DNA of 64,000 bases from Nocardiopsis sp. N85 (GCF_028882275.1 NZ_JARBUT010000020.1:54813-118812); one strand, 5' to 3'; shown: positions 8,127 through 16,992, counted from the stretch's first letter. The notes: generated from the sequence alone by a model not told the origin. Translations and numbers: made by a program.

Positions 8127-8154
8127 GGGCCCGTGCCCCTTCGGACACGGACCC
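8127..8154. terminator. Convergent terminator between the DUF11-type gene and the DUF349 gene
   Basis: A 12-pair stem with a CTTC loop contains two C/A mismatches on the plus strand. In the minus-strand transcript both become G-U pairs, so the structure is complete only for transcripts of the DUF349 gene, whose stop is 18 bp away. Confidence 0.7.
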
Positions 8155-8171
8155 GCCCTGGGGGAAAGGCC

Positions 8172-9407
8172 TCAGCTCAGGTCGTCGAGCGCCTTCTCCG
8201 CCTCGGCCAGCCACGAACGGCGGGCCTCCAGCGCCTCCTCGAACTCCTTGACGCGACGGGCGTCGTTGTTCGCCCGCGCCTTCTCCAGCTTCTTCTCCAG
8301 ATCGGCGATCGCCGTGGAGAGCTGTCCGACCGTGGCCGCGGCGCGCGCCCGGGCCTCGGGGTTCTTACGCTCCCACTCGGTCTCCTCCGCCCGCCGGACC
8401 TCGTCCTCGACCTGGCGGAAGGCCCCTTCGAACCGGTCGCGCACATCGCGCGGCAGCTCGCCGGCCTCCTCCCAGGCCTCCTGGAAGTCGCGCAGCCGGG
8501 CGCGGGCCCGGCGCGGGTCGGAGATCAGGGCGCGGACCTCCGTCTGCGCCTCCGCCAGGATCTTCTCCTTGGCGTCGGCGTTGACCCGCAGCTCCGCGTC
8601 GCGCTCGGCGAAGGTCGCGTTGCGCGCGTCGAAGAACCGGTCCTGGGCGGCCTTGAACCGGGCCCACAGGCGGTCCTCGCTGGTCCGGTCCGCGCGGCCG
8701 GTCTGCTTCCACCGCTGCATCAGGTCGCGGTAGGCGCGGGCGGTCTCGCCCCACTCGGTGGACTCGGCCAGGGTCTCGGCCTCGGCGACGATGCGCTCCT
8801 TCTCGGCCCGCACCGACTCGCGTTCCTGGTCCAGGTTGGCGAAGTAGGCCTTGCGCCGCTTGGAGAAGGAGTTGCGCGCCGCCGACATGCGCTTCCACAG
8901 CGCCTGCTCGGTGGGCCGGTCGGCCCGGGGGGCCTTCTTCCACTCCTCGATCAGCTGGAGCATCCGCTCGCCGCCGGACTTCCAGTGCGTGGTCTCCGCC
9001 GCGACCCGTTCGGCCTCGGCGACGATCCGCTCCTTGATCTCGCGGGCCTCGACGCGGGCCTGCTCCTGGGCCTGCTTCTGCTCGACCTTGCGCTCCTCGG
9101 CGCGGTCGGCCAACGCGTCCAGCCGTCGGGTCAGGGCGTCCAGGTCACCGACCGCGTGCGCCTCCCGCACCGCGGAGCGGAGCTTGTCGATGTTCGACAT
9201 CGCGGCGGCGGCGGACAGGTCGGTGGTCTTCAGCCGCTTCTCCAGCAGCTCCACCTCGGTGACCAGTGAGTCGTATTTTCGGCGGAAGAAGGCCAGGGCC
9301 TCCTCCGGCTCCCCCGCCTGCCACGATCCGACGACCCGCTCGCCTTCGCTCGTGCGCACGTAGACCGTGCCGTCGTCGTCTACGCGGCCCCAAGGGTCCG
9401 TGGTCAC
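8172..9407 (-). CDS. DUF349 domain-containing coiled-coil protein
   Basis: No biochemical function is assigned to this widespread actinobacterial family. The 411 residues are highly charged and mostly helical. After an ~80-residue N-terminal segment there are at least three consecutive DUF349 units, visible as repeated tryptophan-centred blocks: MLQLIEEWKKAPRADR, YRDLMQRWKQTGRADR and RDFQEAWEEAGELPRD. A C-terminal coiled coil (about 360-405) follows. No signal peptide or membrane segment is present, so it should be cytoplasmic. ATG 9407 is divergent from the MBL-fold gene. It belongs to the relA/hisS-type neighbourhood in related genomes. Confidence 0.9.
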   Translation of the reverse strand: MTTDPWGRVDDDGTVYVRTSEGERVVGSWQAGEPEEALAFFRRKYDSLVTEVELLEKRLKTTDLSAAAAMSNIDKLRSAVREAHAVGDLDALTRRLDALADRAEERKVEQKQAQEQARVEAREIKERIVAEAERVAAETTHWKSGGERMLQLIEEWKKAPRADRPTEQALWKRMSAARNSFSKRRKAYFANLDQERESVRAEKERIVAEAETLAESTEWGETARAYRDLMQRWKQTGRADRTSEDRLWARFKAAQDRFFDARNATFAERDAELRVNADAKEKILAEAQTEVRALISDPRRARARLRDFQEAWEEAGELPRDVRDRFEGAFRQVEDEVRRAEETEWERKNPEARARAAATVGQLSTAIADLEKKLEKARANNDARRVKEFEEALEARRSWLAEAEKALDDLS

Positions 9408-9862
9408 CGTGTCCTCCTGCTGTCATGAACCCGCGAGAGCGGGTTCGGGTCGTCGCGGTGTCTCTCGCCGAGCCATGATGGAGACCACTGTGCAGAGCAG
9501 GGTATCCATTCGATCCGATGATGACGACGCGCCGTGTCTCATCCATCCGTGCGGGCTTTTTCCGGGGCCCGTCATCGGTGTCCTCAGTAGTGCCGACCGC
9601 TGCCGGGGGCCGGCGGTCCCCTTTTCCGAAGGAGGCGCAGGTCGGGGCCACGGTGCACACGGGACGGTGACCAATATGGCATTACCACGCGCTTTGGCAA
9701 AGAGTCCGGGCGTGTGCGGTGATCGAATGGTGATCAAAAGAGCGCACACATGTGCTCATTCGGTCGCCCGTCCCCGCCCGCGTCGGTAGGCTCTCACCTA
9801 CCCGAGGCCGCGATCGCCCCCGGGCGCCACGACACCGATCCGAGGACAGGACGTCATCCGCC
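9408..9862. other. Divergent intergenic region upstream of DUF349 and MBL-fold genes
   Basis: A 455-bp gap with no supported gene. It contains a direct repeat of GGTGATC (about 9717-9734), the octamer palindrome CACATGTG near 9747, and an inverted repeat GGTAGG/CCTACC (9785-9802) that includes a possible -10 TAGGCT for the MBL-fold gene. In related genomes a peptidyl-prolyl isomerase often lies here; I find no trace of it. Confidence 0.45.
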
Positions 9863-10540
9863 GTGCTCATCGCCGCGCTTCCCACCGGACCCCTCGCCGC
9901 GAACTGCTATGTGCCCGCGGCGGCCCCGGACGGTGAGTGCGTCATCGTCGATCCTGGACAGGACGCGGCCGAACCGGTGGCCAAGGTCCTCGCCGAGCAC
10001 CGGTTGACCCCCGTCGCGATCCTGCTCACCCACGGGCATTTCGATCACGTCTGGTCGGCGGCCGAGATCGCCGACGCCCACGGCATCCCGGTGTACCTGC
10101 ACGCGGCCGACCGCGACCTGCTCACCGAGCCGGGCAAGGGGGTGGACGCCGCGTTCGCCGCGCAGTTGTCGGCTCTGTTGGGCCCGGGCCCGCACCGCGA
10201 GCCGAGCCGCCTGATCGAGGTCGCCGACGGCGACGTGCTGGCCCTGGCCGGGGTGGAGTACACCGTCGCGCACACCCCGGGTCACACCCCGGGTTCGGTC
10301 GTCTACACCACCCGCAGCGAGGACGGCGTTCCGGTGATGTTCGCCGGTGACCTGGTCTTCGCCGGCTCCATCGGCCGTACCGACTTCCCCGGCGGAGACT
10401 CGGCCGCCATGGCGCGCAGCCTGACCGACGCGGTGCTCTCGCGCGACGACGACACCCGTGTCCTGCCCGGTCACGGCCCCGCCACCACCGTCGGCCGCGA
10501 GCGCGCCACCAATCCGTACCTGCGCGATATCACCGGTTGA
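9863..10540 (+). CDS. MBL-fold metallohydrolase (glyoxalase II-like)
   Basis: A zinc-dependent metallo-beta-lactamase-fold hydrolase; the substrate is unknown, with thioesters as the usual family class. From GTG 9863 it is 225 residues. The metal motif THGHFDH is at ~56-62 (His57, His59, Asp61, His62). HTPGHTPGS, AGDLVFAGSIGRTDFPGG and VLPGHGP supply the remaining ligands. I preferred GTG 9863 (AGGACAGGA upstream) because the in-frame extension to 9752 is Arg/Pro-rich and unlike the family. The hydrolase is a conserved neighbour of aminoacyl-tRNA synthetase genes in actinobacteria. Confidence 0.88.
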   Translation: MLIAALPTGPLAANCYVPAAAPDGECVIVDPGQDAAEPVAKVLAEHRLTPVAILLTHGHFDHVWSAAEIADAHGIPVYLHAADRDLLTEPGKGVDAAFAAQLSALLGPGPHREPSRLIEVADGDVLALAGVEYTVAHTPGHTPGSVVYTTRSEDGVPVMFAGDLVFAGSIGRTDFPGGDSAAMARSLTDAVLSRDDDTRVLPGHGPATTVGRERATNPYLRDITG

Positions 10541-10703
10541 CCGTCCGCCGCCGCCCCGTCCGCTCCCTCGGTGATCAGGAGGCCGGGTGGTGGTGTTACC
10601 GGTAGGATTCCAGATGTTCAGGGCCATGCCGTGCCCTTGTCCGGGGCCGAACCGGTCTCCCGGCACCCTCGCCCAGCCGTGTAGCTAGTGGACTTGGTAA
10701 CTC

Positions 10704-12473
10704 ATGCATCGTTACAGGACTCATACGTGTGGTCAGCTCCGCAAGGAGCATGTCGGGGAGCGGGTCGGCCTCTCCGGTTGGGTGCACAATCGCCGCGATC
10801 TGGGCGGTCTGCTCTTCGTCGACCTGCGTGACCACTACGGCATCACCCAGCTCACGGCACGTCCCGAGTCACCGGTGTTCGAGCAGCTCAGCCGGGTCTC
10901 CAAGGAGACGGTCATCCGTGTCACCGGTGAGGTGACGGCCCGCAGCGGCGAGAACGTCAACCCCAACCTGCCCACCGGCGAGATCGAGATCGACGCCGTC
11001 GACTTCGAGGTCCTCGGTACCACCGAGGAGCTTCCGCTCACCGTGTTCCCGGAGGACAACACCTCCGAGGAGCGCCGTCTCACCTACCGCTTCCTGGACC
11101 TGCGCCGGGAGCGGATGCACGAGAACATCATGCTGCGCTCGCGCGTGATCGCCTCGATCCGCCAGAAGATGACGGCCCTGGGCTTCAACGAGTTCCAGAC
11201 CCCGATCCTCACCAGCTCCAGCCCCGAGGGCGCGCGCGACTTCCTGGTGCCGTCCCGGCTGCACCCGGGCAGGTTCTTCGCGCTGCCGCAGGCGCCGCAG
11301 CAGTTCAAGCAGCTGCTGATGATCGCCGGGTTCGACCGCTACTTCCAGATCGCGCCCTGCTTCCGCGACGAGGACAGCCGCGCGGACCGCTCGCCGGGTG
11401 AGTTCTACCAGCTCGACGTCGAGATGAGCTTCGTCGAGCAGGAGGACGTGTTCGAGGTCATCGAGAAGGTGATGACCGACGTCTTCCGCGAGTTCTCCGA
11501 GGGCTGGGAGATCACCTCCCCGTACCCGCGCATCGCCTACCGGGACGCCCTCCAGTGGTACGGCACCGACAAGCCCGACCTGCGCGTGCCGATGAAGATG
11601 CTCGACGTCACCGAGCTGTTCGGCAAGACGGACTTCCGGGCCTTCGCGGGCAAGAAGGTCCGTGCCCTGGCGGTTCCCGAGGTCGGCGGTCAGCCGCGCA
11701 AGTTCTTCGACGGCATCGGCGACTTCGCGGTCGAGCAGGGCGCCAAGGGTCTGGCCTGGCTGAAGGTGGGCGAGAACGGCGAGCTGACCGGTCCCATCGC
11801 CAAGTTCGTCACCGAGATCTCCGACGAGCTGCTCTCCACCCTGGAGGCGGGTCCGGGCCACGGCCTGTTCTTCTGCGCGAGCGAGGACGACGCGGAGATC
11901 AACCGCATCATGGCGCCGGTCCGGGTCGAGGCGGGCAAGCGCGCGGGACACTTCGAGGAGAAGGTCTACCGCTTCTGCTGGATCGTGGACTTCCCGATGT
12001 TCGAGCGCTCGGACGAGGGCGCGATCGAGTTCAGCCACAACCCGTTCTCGATGCCCCAGGGCGGCCTTGAGGCCTTGGAGACCCAGGACCCGCTGGACAT
12101 CCTGGCGTGGCAGTACGACATCGTCTGCAACGGTGTGGAGCTGTCCTCGGGCGCGATCCGGAACCACTCGCCCGAGATCATGTACAAGGCGTTCGAGATC
12201 GCCGGGTACGACGAGGACGCGGTGGAGGCCGAGTTCGGCGGCATGCTCAAGGCGCTGAAGTTCGGGGCCCCGCCGCACGGTGGCATCGCCCCGGGCGTGG
12301 ACCGGATCGTCATGCTCCTCGCCGACGAGCCCAACATCCGCGAGACGATCGCGTTCCCGCTCAACCAGAACGCCCAGGACCTGATGATGGGCGCGCCCTC
12401 CGCCGTGTCGGACAAGCAGCTCCGCGACATCCACGTGCGGTCGGTGCTGCCCCCGGGCGAGCAGAAGAAGTAG
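10704..12473 (+). CDS. aspS: Aspartyl-tRNA synthetase
   Basis: A class IIb synthetase charging tRNA-Asp. The 589 residues are in bacterial order: N-terminal OB-fold anticodon-binding domain (GERVGLSGWVHNRRDLGG), then motif 2 (FRDEDSRADRSPGEFYQLD). The bacterial GAD-type insertion follows at about residues 285-400. Motif 3 near the C terminus is HGGIAPGVDRIVMLLA. ATG 10704 begins the conserved MHRYRTHTCGQLR. Whether it is discriminating or also acylates tRNA-Asn cannot be decided here without knowing whether gatCAB and asnS exist in the genome. Confidence 0.96.
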   Translation: MHRYRTHTCGQLRKEHVGERVGLSGWVHNRRDLGGLLFVDLRDHYGITQLTARPESPVFEQLSRVSKETVIRVTGEVTARSGENVNPNLPTGEIEIDAVDFEVLGTTEELPLTVFPEDNTSEERRLTYRFLDLRRERMHENIMLRSRVIASIRQKMTALGFNEFQTPILTSSSPEGARDFLVPSRLHPGRFFALPQAPQQFKQLLMIAGFDRYFQIAPCFRDEDSRADRSPGEFYQLDVEMSFVEQEDVFEVIEKVMTDVFREFSEGWEITSPYPRIAYRDALQWYGTDKPDLRVPMKMLDVTELFGKTDFRAFAGKKVRALAVPEVGGQPRKFFDGIGDFAVEQGAKGLAWLKVGENGELTGPIAKFVTEISDELLSTLEAGPGHGLFFCASEDDAEINRIMAPVRVEAGKRAGHFEEKVYRFCWIVDFPMFERSDEGAIEFSHNPFSMPQGGLEALETQDPLDILAWQYDIVCNGVELSSGAIRNHSPEIMYKAFEIAGYDEDAVEAEFGGMLKALKFGAPPHGGIAPGVDRIVMLLADEPNIRETIAFPLNQNAQDLMMGAPSAVSDKQLRDIHVRSVLPPGEQKK

Positions 12474-12490
12474 GACCACGTGTGAGCGCG

Positions 12491-12516
12491 GGGCCCCGGT
12501 CGCGAGACCGGGGCCC
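12491..12516 (+). terminator. aspS terminator
   Basis: A perfect 11-bp stem, GGGCCCCGGTC with GACCGGGGCCC, closes a GCGA (GNRA-type) tetraloop 17 bp after the aspS stop. Confidence 0.85.
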
Positions 12517-12787
12517 TCGTCGTCGGGCCGGACCCGGGGACCTCTCGGAAACGTCGCCGGCTCGACGGCCGGGAACCCGTCCATCGCCGCCGGGGGCCGA
12601 TGGCACCGGAGCCCCGACCGCCGTCTCCGCGGTCGTGGGTCTTCTCGGAAGGGGAGGGCGCGAACGCGGACGAACCGTCGTCCACCCGCTCGCGACACCC
12701 CGGCCGTACGGAACGGGCCGAAGTGCCCGACGGGCGGATGCCGGGGCTCCGACGGCCGGTCGGGATCCCGGCCGTGCTCCGCGAGCG
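12517..12787. other. Gene-free stretch between aspS terminator and the UTRA regulator
   Basis: About 270 bp of high-GC sequence. Open frames on both strands are low-complexity Arg/Pro/Ala translations without start signals or recognisable domains. I see no repeat or RNA gene. Confidence 0.5.
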
Positions 12788-12820
12788 TGATCCGGCGTGG
12801 GCGTCCGCCGCGCCGGATCA
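12788..12820 (-). terminator. Terminator overlapping the stop of the UTRA regulator
   Basis: A perfect 10-bp inverted repeat TGATCCGGCG/CGCCGGATCA has a 13-nt loop. On the minus strand the stem begins with the TGA stop codon of the gene (12818-12820), so translation reaches the hairpin. Confidence 0.65.
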
Positions 12821-13633
12821 GAAGTGGTCGCTACCGAGGGCCTGCCCGATCGGGAACGTGTGGCGGGACGCGGCGCAGATCGTCTCCAGGGCGTGGATCG
12901 GGACGTCCTCGGTGGAGTGACCGACGCGCAGGACCTGCACCACCCACTCACCCGGGATCTCCAACAGGTCGGCCTCGTAGGGGGTCGCCGGGCGCACGGT
13001 CAGGGTCTCCACGGCGTGGTCGAACCGGTGGCCGAGATCCTCGATCGCGGCCTGGAGGGTCGGCAGCACGAAACCCTCTCCGTCCAGTCTGGTGTTCTCG
13101 CCGACGTCCACACGAAAGTACGACGTGGAGATCCGGACCGGGACCCCGTCGGCCCAGAACATCTTCCGCCGGGCGATCACGCTGTCACCGGCTTCGACGC
13201 GCAGCCCCAGGGCGACGTGCTCGTTGGCGGGCTCCTGCCCGACGAACAGCATCCTCCGTTCCGGGGTGAGTCCCTGTTGCCCGGCTTCGGTGAGGTACAG
13301 CGACTTCGAGCCGCGTGTGCTCGGAGGCGTGGGCAGGGCGCGTTGCACGAGGACGCGGGGCCTCGGTCCGACCGGCCCGGCGGGCGCCTTGTGGGCGGGT
13401 TCCTCGGAGCCCGCCTTCTTCATCTGGGAGATCCGGCCGGGTGAGACCCCCAGGTGTCTGGCGATGTCCTCCTGCCGCATCCCGGCTTGTTGGGTCTCGA
13501 TGATGGCGCCTCGTCGGATACGGGAGAGTTCGACGCTCTGTGCTTGCAGTGTCGTCATGGCGGCCGACGCGGCGCGGGCTCTGTCCAGCGGGTCGGCGAT
13601 GGCCGCGATGTCGTGCAGTGTCCGTGCGTCCAA
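12818..13633 (-). CDS. HTH-UTRA transcriptional regulator
   Basis: A one-component regulator with an unusual domain pairing. Residues ~35-73 form a helix-turn-helix (GMRQEDIARHLGVSPGRISQ) that looks like a sigma-region-4/XRE-type helix pair rather than a GntR winged helix. A basic linker follows (~75-125). Residues ~130-265 are a UTRA small-molecule-binding domain (VEAGDSVIARRKMFWADGVP, ISTSYFRVD), normally found behind GntR winged helices in the HutC subfamily. The start is TTG 13633, supported by TGAGGAT 6-7 nt upstream. Two copies of an operator-like sequence lie just upstream. The effector is unknown. Confidence 0.85.
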   Translation of the reverse strand: MDARTLHDIAAIADPLDRARAASAAMTTLQAQSVELSRIRRGAIIETQQAGMRQEDIARHLGVSPGRISQMKKAGSEEPAHKAPAGPVGPRPRVLVQRALPTPPSTRGSKSLYLTEAGQQGLTPERRMLFVGQEPANEHVALGLRVEAGDSVIARRKMFWADGVPVRISTSYFRVDVGENTRLDGEGFVLPTLQAAIEDLGHRFDHAVETLTVRPATPYEADLLEIPGEWVVQVLRVGHSTEDVPIHALETICAASRHTFPIGQALGSDHF

Positions 13634-13661
13634 GGGGAATCCTCACTTCGGGTGCTCCACT

Positions 13662-13745
13662 GTGGACTTTAGCCCCCCTATTGCGCCACGCGAAAGGGTG
13701 GGTTACTGTCGTCACACGCAAGGCTTTAGCCCCCATAAAGTCCAC
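13662..13745. promoter_or_regulatory. Inverted operator-like pair upstream of the UTRA regulator
   Basis: GTGGACTTTA at 13662-13671 and its exact reverse complement TAAAGTCCAC at 13736-13745 flank 64 bp. Inside, TTTAGCCCCC occurs twice in direct orientation (13668 and 13725), and CTTTA/TAAAG forms a small dyad at 13724-13740. The TCCAC/GTGGA dyad overlaps the first copy. This is consistent with autoregulation by the adjacent HTH-UTRA protein, possibly through looping. Confidence 0.6.
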
Positions 13746-13923
13746 GGTTCCGCGTCGGCTTGTGGGTGGTGGAGCGGTTGGCGGTCACACGTCCAGTGTG
13801 CCCCACTCCGTTCCGGCCGGGCGTGGTGCCGAGTGGTCCGGATCCGCGATCACGGCCACAGGGCGACCGTTCCGACGACGCGCGGTGCCGGGTCTCCCGC
13901 CCGGTATTCCTGGAGGTGTGCGC

Positions 13924-14172
13924 ATGGCGTGCTACCGCTGCTCGAACCCCACCGGGGCCGTGACGGTCCGGGCCCGCGCCCCGGCCCGATGTCGCGGATG
14001 CCGGACGCCCTCGTCCACCGCCACCGGGTCCCCGATCCGGACCCCGTCCCGGGCGGCGGTGCCGAGGCGATCGCCCACCGGCCCCTCGGTCGGATCGGGC
14101 CCCACCCCCGCGAACGCCCGGCCGCGGGACCACGCGCGACCCGCCGCCACACCCGAATGGAGCCCACGATGA
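13924..14172 (+). CDS. Small CxxC/CxxC protein, possible zinc ribbon
   Basis: An 82-residue protein of unknown function. MACYRC at the start and CRGC near residue 26 form two CxxC pairs about 20 residues apart, the spacing of a small zinc ribbon. The rest is low-complexity Pro/Ser/Thr/Arg and probably disordered. Support for translation comes from GGAGGTG 5 nt before ATG 13924 and an ATGA overlap with the next gene. High-GC sequence can create such frames by chance, so confidence is moderate. Confidence 0.5.
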   Translation: MACYRCSNPTGAVTVRARAPARCRGCRTPSSTATGSPIRTPSRAAVPRRSPTGPSVGSGPTPANARPRDHARPAATPEWSPR

Positions 14173-14324
14173 CCGACCGCACCGAATCCGACCCGATCCC
14201 GGACGACCTCACCCCCGCCGAACGCGACGCGGTCCTGCGCCAGGGTCGGATCATCGCCGACCAGCGCGCCGCCGGCGCCCCTCTCCTGGGCGACCCCGGC
14301 CGCGAGTACCGCCACGGCGACTGA
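14169..14324 (+). CDS. Hypothetical 51-residue acidic protein
   Basis: I do not recognise the family. The product has a central helical segment (LTPAERDAVLRQGRIIADQR) and an acidic N terminus. It begins at ATG 14169 within an ATGA overlap with the CxxC gene, and the pair is closed by a 15-bp perfect terminator. This suggests a real bicistronic unit whose second gene is translated by coupling. No membrane or signal segment is seen. Confidence 0.6.
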   Translation: MTDRTESDPIPDDLTPAERDAVLRQGRIIADQRAAGAPLLGDPGREYRHGD

Positions 14325-14381
14325 ACCCCTCCCCGTCCCGCCCTCCGATCGACCCGGAGGCGAGGACATCGGGACGGATGA

Positions 14382-14415
14382 GCGGGGGTGACGCGTTCGC
14401 ACGCGTCACCCCCGC
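14382..14415 (+). terminator. Terminator of the small two-gene unit
   Basis: A perfect 15-bp stem, GCGGGGGTGACGCGT with ACGCGTCACCCCCGC, has a 4-nt loop TCGC, followed by TTCTCC. Confidence 0.88.
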
Positions 14416-14957
14416 TTCTCCGTGAGCCCCTCTTTACCCGGAAGAAACGGTCATAAGACGCCTACGTGATGTAATCGTTCGGGTTTTTCGGGAAAACCTG
14501 GCCGAACATGGCCTCGAACGACCTGTCCGGATGCGCCGGGGCCGCACATCCCCTACCGTTGGGGGCGAATCACCCTTCCCCATCGTCCGGTGCCCGTGTT
14601 CTCGGGAGTGAACGCGCCGCACCACGGGGGAGCCCTCCTCGCCGGGGGGCGGAATGGTGGTGGAGTGCTTTCTGCGCCGTCGAGTCACGCGAGCGTAACG
14701 ATTCGTGACCTGAGATCGGTCGTCAGAGACCTCCGGGGTCGCCGCACACCGATCATCCCCATGACGGTGAACCGCGCCGACCCCTATCGCACGAGGTCCC
14801 ACGGGTGACACGAGATGGAGACGGAGCCGGTCTCCCCGATGAGCGACTCGGAGACCGTTTCGCCCCCGACACTAGAATGAGCCGAATCGGAATGTCCGCA
14901 GGGGTGACCGTGCTCGGACACGGGTGTGACGTCCGAGACGACATGAGGATTGAGTCC
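14416..14957. other. Intergenic region upstream of the PP2C phosphatase gene
   Basis: About 540 bp without a supported gene. It includes an AT-richer patch (14440-14510), an inverted repeat GATCGGT/ACCGATC (14714-14754), a hairpin GGAGAC/GTCTCC (14817-14835) and a candidate -10 TAGAAT (14873-14878). Confidence 0.5.
14873..14878 (+). promoter_or_regulatory. Candidate -10 element for the PP2C phosphatase gene
   Basis: TAGAAT matches five of six consensus positions. A start of transcription near 14885 would exclude the upstream in-frame start at 14805 and favour 14943 or 14958. The -35 is not evident. Confidence 0.35.
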
Positions 14958-16931
14958 GTGAACGTAGAACGTGCTACAGGCGGTGGTTCGGAGGGCGAGC
15001 TCACGGGGGCGTTCTTCCACGCACCCGAGCCCATGGTGCTCACCTCGGCCGACGGCTCGATCCGGCATGCCAACGTCTCCTTCCGCGAACTCTTCGACCG
15101 GGAGGAGGGCGATCTCGCGGGACACCGCTGGTTCGACCTCCTGGAAGAGGAGGAGGGCCGCGCCGCCGCCCGCTTCCACCGGGAGTCCCTCAACGGGCAC
15201 CGCCCCCGGCGGCTCAAGATCTCCATCACCGCCAAGGCGTTCCACCTGGCCGAGGCCGAGGTGCGCCTCCTTCCCGACGACGACGCCGCGATCGTCCTCG
15301 TGCACGTCCTCTCCACCGAGGAGACCGACCTGCGGGTCATCGGTGAACTGCGCACGGACAACTCCGACTCCGTCCTGTGGAGTCTGGACCTGGGCACCGG
15401 GCGGTTGCGCGAACTCTTCGGCCCGACCCCGCTCGGCTCGCTCCTGGCCGGCAACGACCGCGAACTCGACCGCATCCTGGAGCGCGTCCACCCCGACGAC
15501 ATCGCCCGGGTCCGCGACGCCATGGCGACCTCCTTCGCCGGCCGCGACTACGAACAGCGCTTCCGCGTCTTCGACCGCCTCGGAGACGAACGCTCCCTTC
15601 ACGTCCGCGCCCGGTTCGTGTCCGGTGACCCCGACCGCCTGGTCGGCATCGTCGACGACGTCACCGAGCACGTCCAGCTCGTCCGCAGGCTCGCCGACCG
15701 CCGTCGCACCGAGGCCGAGCACGGCCGTCTGGTCACGGAACTGTCCTCCAAACTCGTCTCGGCCACCACCGTCGACAAGGTCATGGACCTGCTCAGCGAG
15801 GAGTTCCTGCCGATCTTCGGCGGTCACATGGCGGTGGCCATGTACGTGGAGGACAACGTCCTGCGCACCTCGCCCGGCACCCGCGAACGCGGCAACGTCG
15901 GCCTCATAGACGGTCGCCGCGCCGACGACACCAACTATCCGATGGGCGCGGTCATCCAGGACCGCCAACCGCGCTTCTTCGAGAGCCGGGCCGAGGTCAT
16001 CAGCCGTTTTCCGACCGCCGTCGACCTCATGCGCCACAACGACTCCAAGTCACAGGCCTGGGCGACCGTGCCGATCTTCGGTGACAGCAAGGTGGCCCTG
16101 GGGGTGTGGCAGATGGTGTGGGACCGTCCCCACCACGCCAGCCGCGACGAGCGCGCCCTCATGCTGACCTTCGCCGGCCTGGCCGGCCAGGCCCTACAGA
16201 GGATCAAGGCCCAACAGGCCGAACTGGAGCTGGCCGACGCCGTCCAACGGCGCATGCTGCCCCGCGAGGTGGCCAGCTTCCCCGACCTGGACATCGCCAC
16301 CAAGTACCTTCCCTCCCGCGCCGACTGGCGGATCTGCGGCGACTTCTACGACGTCATCGAACTTCCCGGCGGCAAGGTCGGTCTGCTGGTCGGCGACGTG
16401 CAGGGACACGGTGTCGAGGCCGCGGCCGCCATGGGCCAGATCCGGGTGGCCTTTCGCGCCTACGCCAGCAACCAGTCCGATCCCGGCGTCGTCCTGGGGG
16501 AGACCAACCGGCTGCTCACCGACACCGGCGAGATCGTCTTCGCCACCTGCGGCTACCTCGTCCTGGACCGGGAGAAGGGCATCATGCAGGCCGCCTGGGC
16601 GGGGCAACCGCCCGTGGTGCTCGCCGACCTCGACGGCTTCGAGACGTGGGAACCCGAGACCGGACCGCCCCTGGGCGTGCTCCCCGACACCGAGTACACC
16701 GTCACCACCCGGGTCCTGGACCCGTCCACCACCCTGCTGATCTGCTCGGACGGGCTGGTGGAGAGCAGCGAGGTGCGCATGGAGGACGGACTGGCCACGG
16801 TCGGCGCCGCGCTGTCCGAACACTGCGAGGACCCCGACGGGGCCTCCCACGTGCTGGCGGAGATGGCCCCGGCCGGGCGCGGCGACGACATCGCGATCCT
16901 CATCGCCCGGATGCGCCGCCCGGCCGCCTGA
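14958..16931 (+). CDS. PAS-GAF-PP2C (SpoIIE/RsbU-type) serine phosphatase
   Basis: A predicted cytosolic phosphatase that would dephosphorylate anti-sigma-factor antagonist proteins, as RsbU-class enzymes do. Domains from GTG 14958 (657 residues) are a PAS domain (~8-110), a second degenerate PAS (~125-230), a GAF-like domain (~245-400) and a C-terminal PP2C/SpoIIE domain (~420-655). The metal-binding motifs are intact: GDFYD (Asp462), VGDVQGHGVEAA (Asp480) and ICSDGLVES. No membrane segment is present. GTG 14958 is chosen for the AGGA 8-9 nt upstream; ATG 14943 is an alternative. The gene is followed by rarA after 61 bp. The partner anti-sigma system is not in this window. Confidence 0.9.
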   Translation: MNVERATGGGSEGELTGAFFHAPEPMVLTSADGSIRHANVSFRELFDREEGDLAGHRWFDLLEEEEGRAAARFHRESLNGHRPRRLKISITAKAFHLAEAEVRLLPDDDAAIVLVHVLSTEETDLRVIGELRTDNSDSVLWSLDLGTGRLRELFGPTPLGSLLAGNDRELDRILERVHPDDIARVRDAMATSFAGRDYEQRFRVFDRLGDERSLHVRARFVSGDPDRLVGIVDDVTEHVQLVRRLADRRRTEAEHGRLVTELSSKLVSATTVDKVMDLLSEEFLPIFGGHMAVAMYVEDNVLRTSPGTRERGNVGLIDGRRADDTNYPMGAVIQDRQPRFFESRAEVISRFPTAVDLMRHNDSKSQAWATVPIFGDSKVALGVWQMVWDRPHHASRDERALMLTFAGLAGQALQRIKAQQAELELADAVQRRMLPREVASFPDLDIATKYLPSRADWRICGDFYDVIELPGGKVGLLVGDVQGHGVEAAAAMGQIRVAFRAYASNQSDPGVVLGETNRLLTDTGEIVFATCGYLVLDREKGIMQAAWAGQPPVVLADLDGFETWEPETGPPLGVLPDTEYTVTTRVLDPSTTLLICSDGLVESSEVRMEDGLATVGAALSEHCEDPDGASHVLAEMAPAGRGDDIAILIARMRRPAA

Positions 16932-16992
16932 GAACCCACCCGGTCCGCGCGTTCGGACACGGACGGTCGTCGTCACCGCCTACCCTGGGCGG

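Noticed and set aside
12600..12920. A 106-codon plus-strand frame after aspS
   Set aside because: No start signals, overlaps the terminator and 3' end of the UTRA regulator, composition typical of shadow frames.
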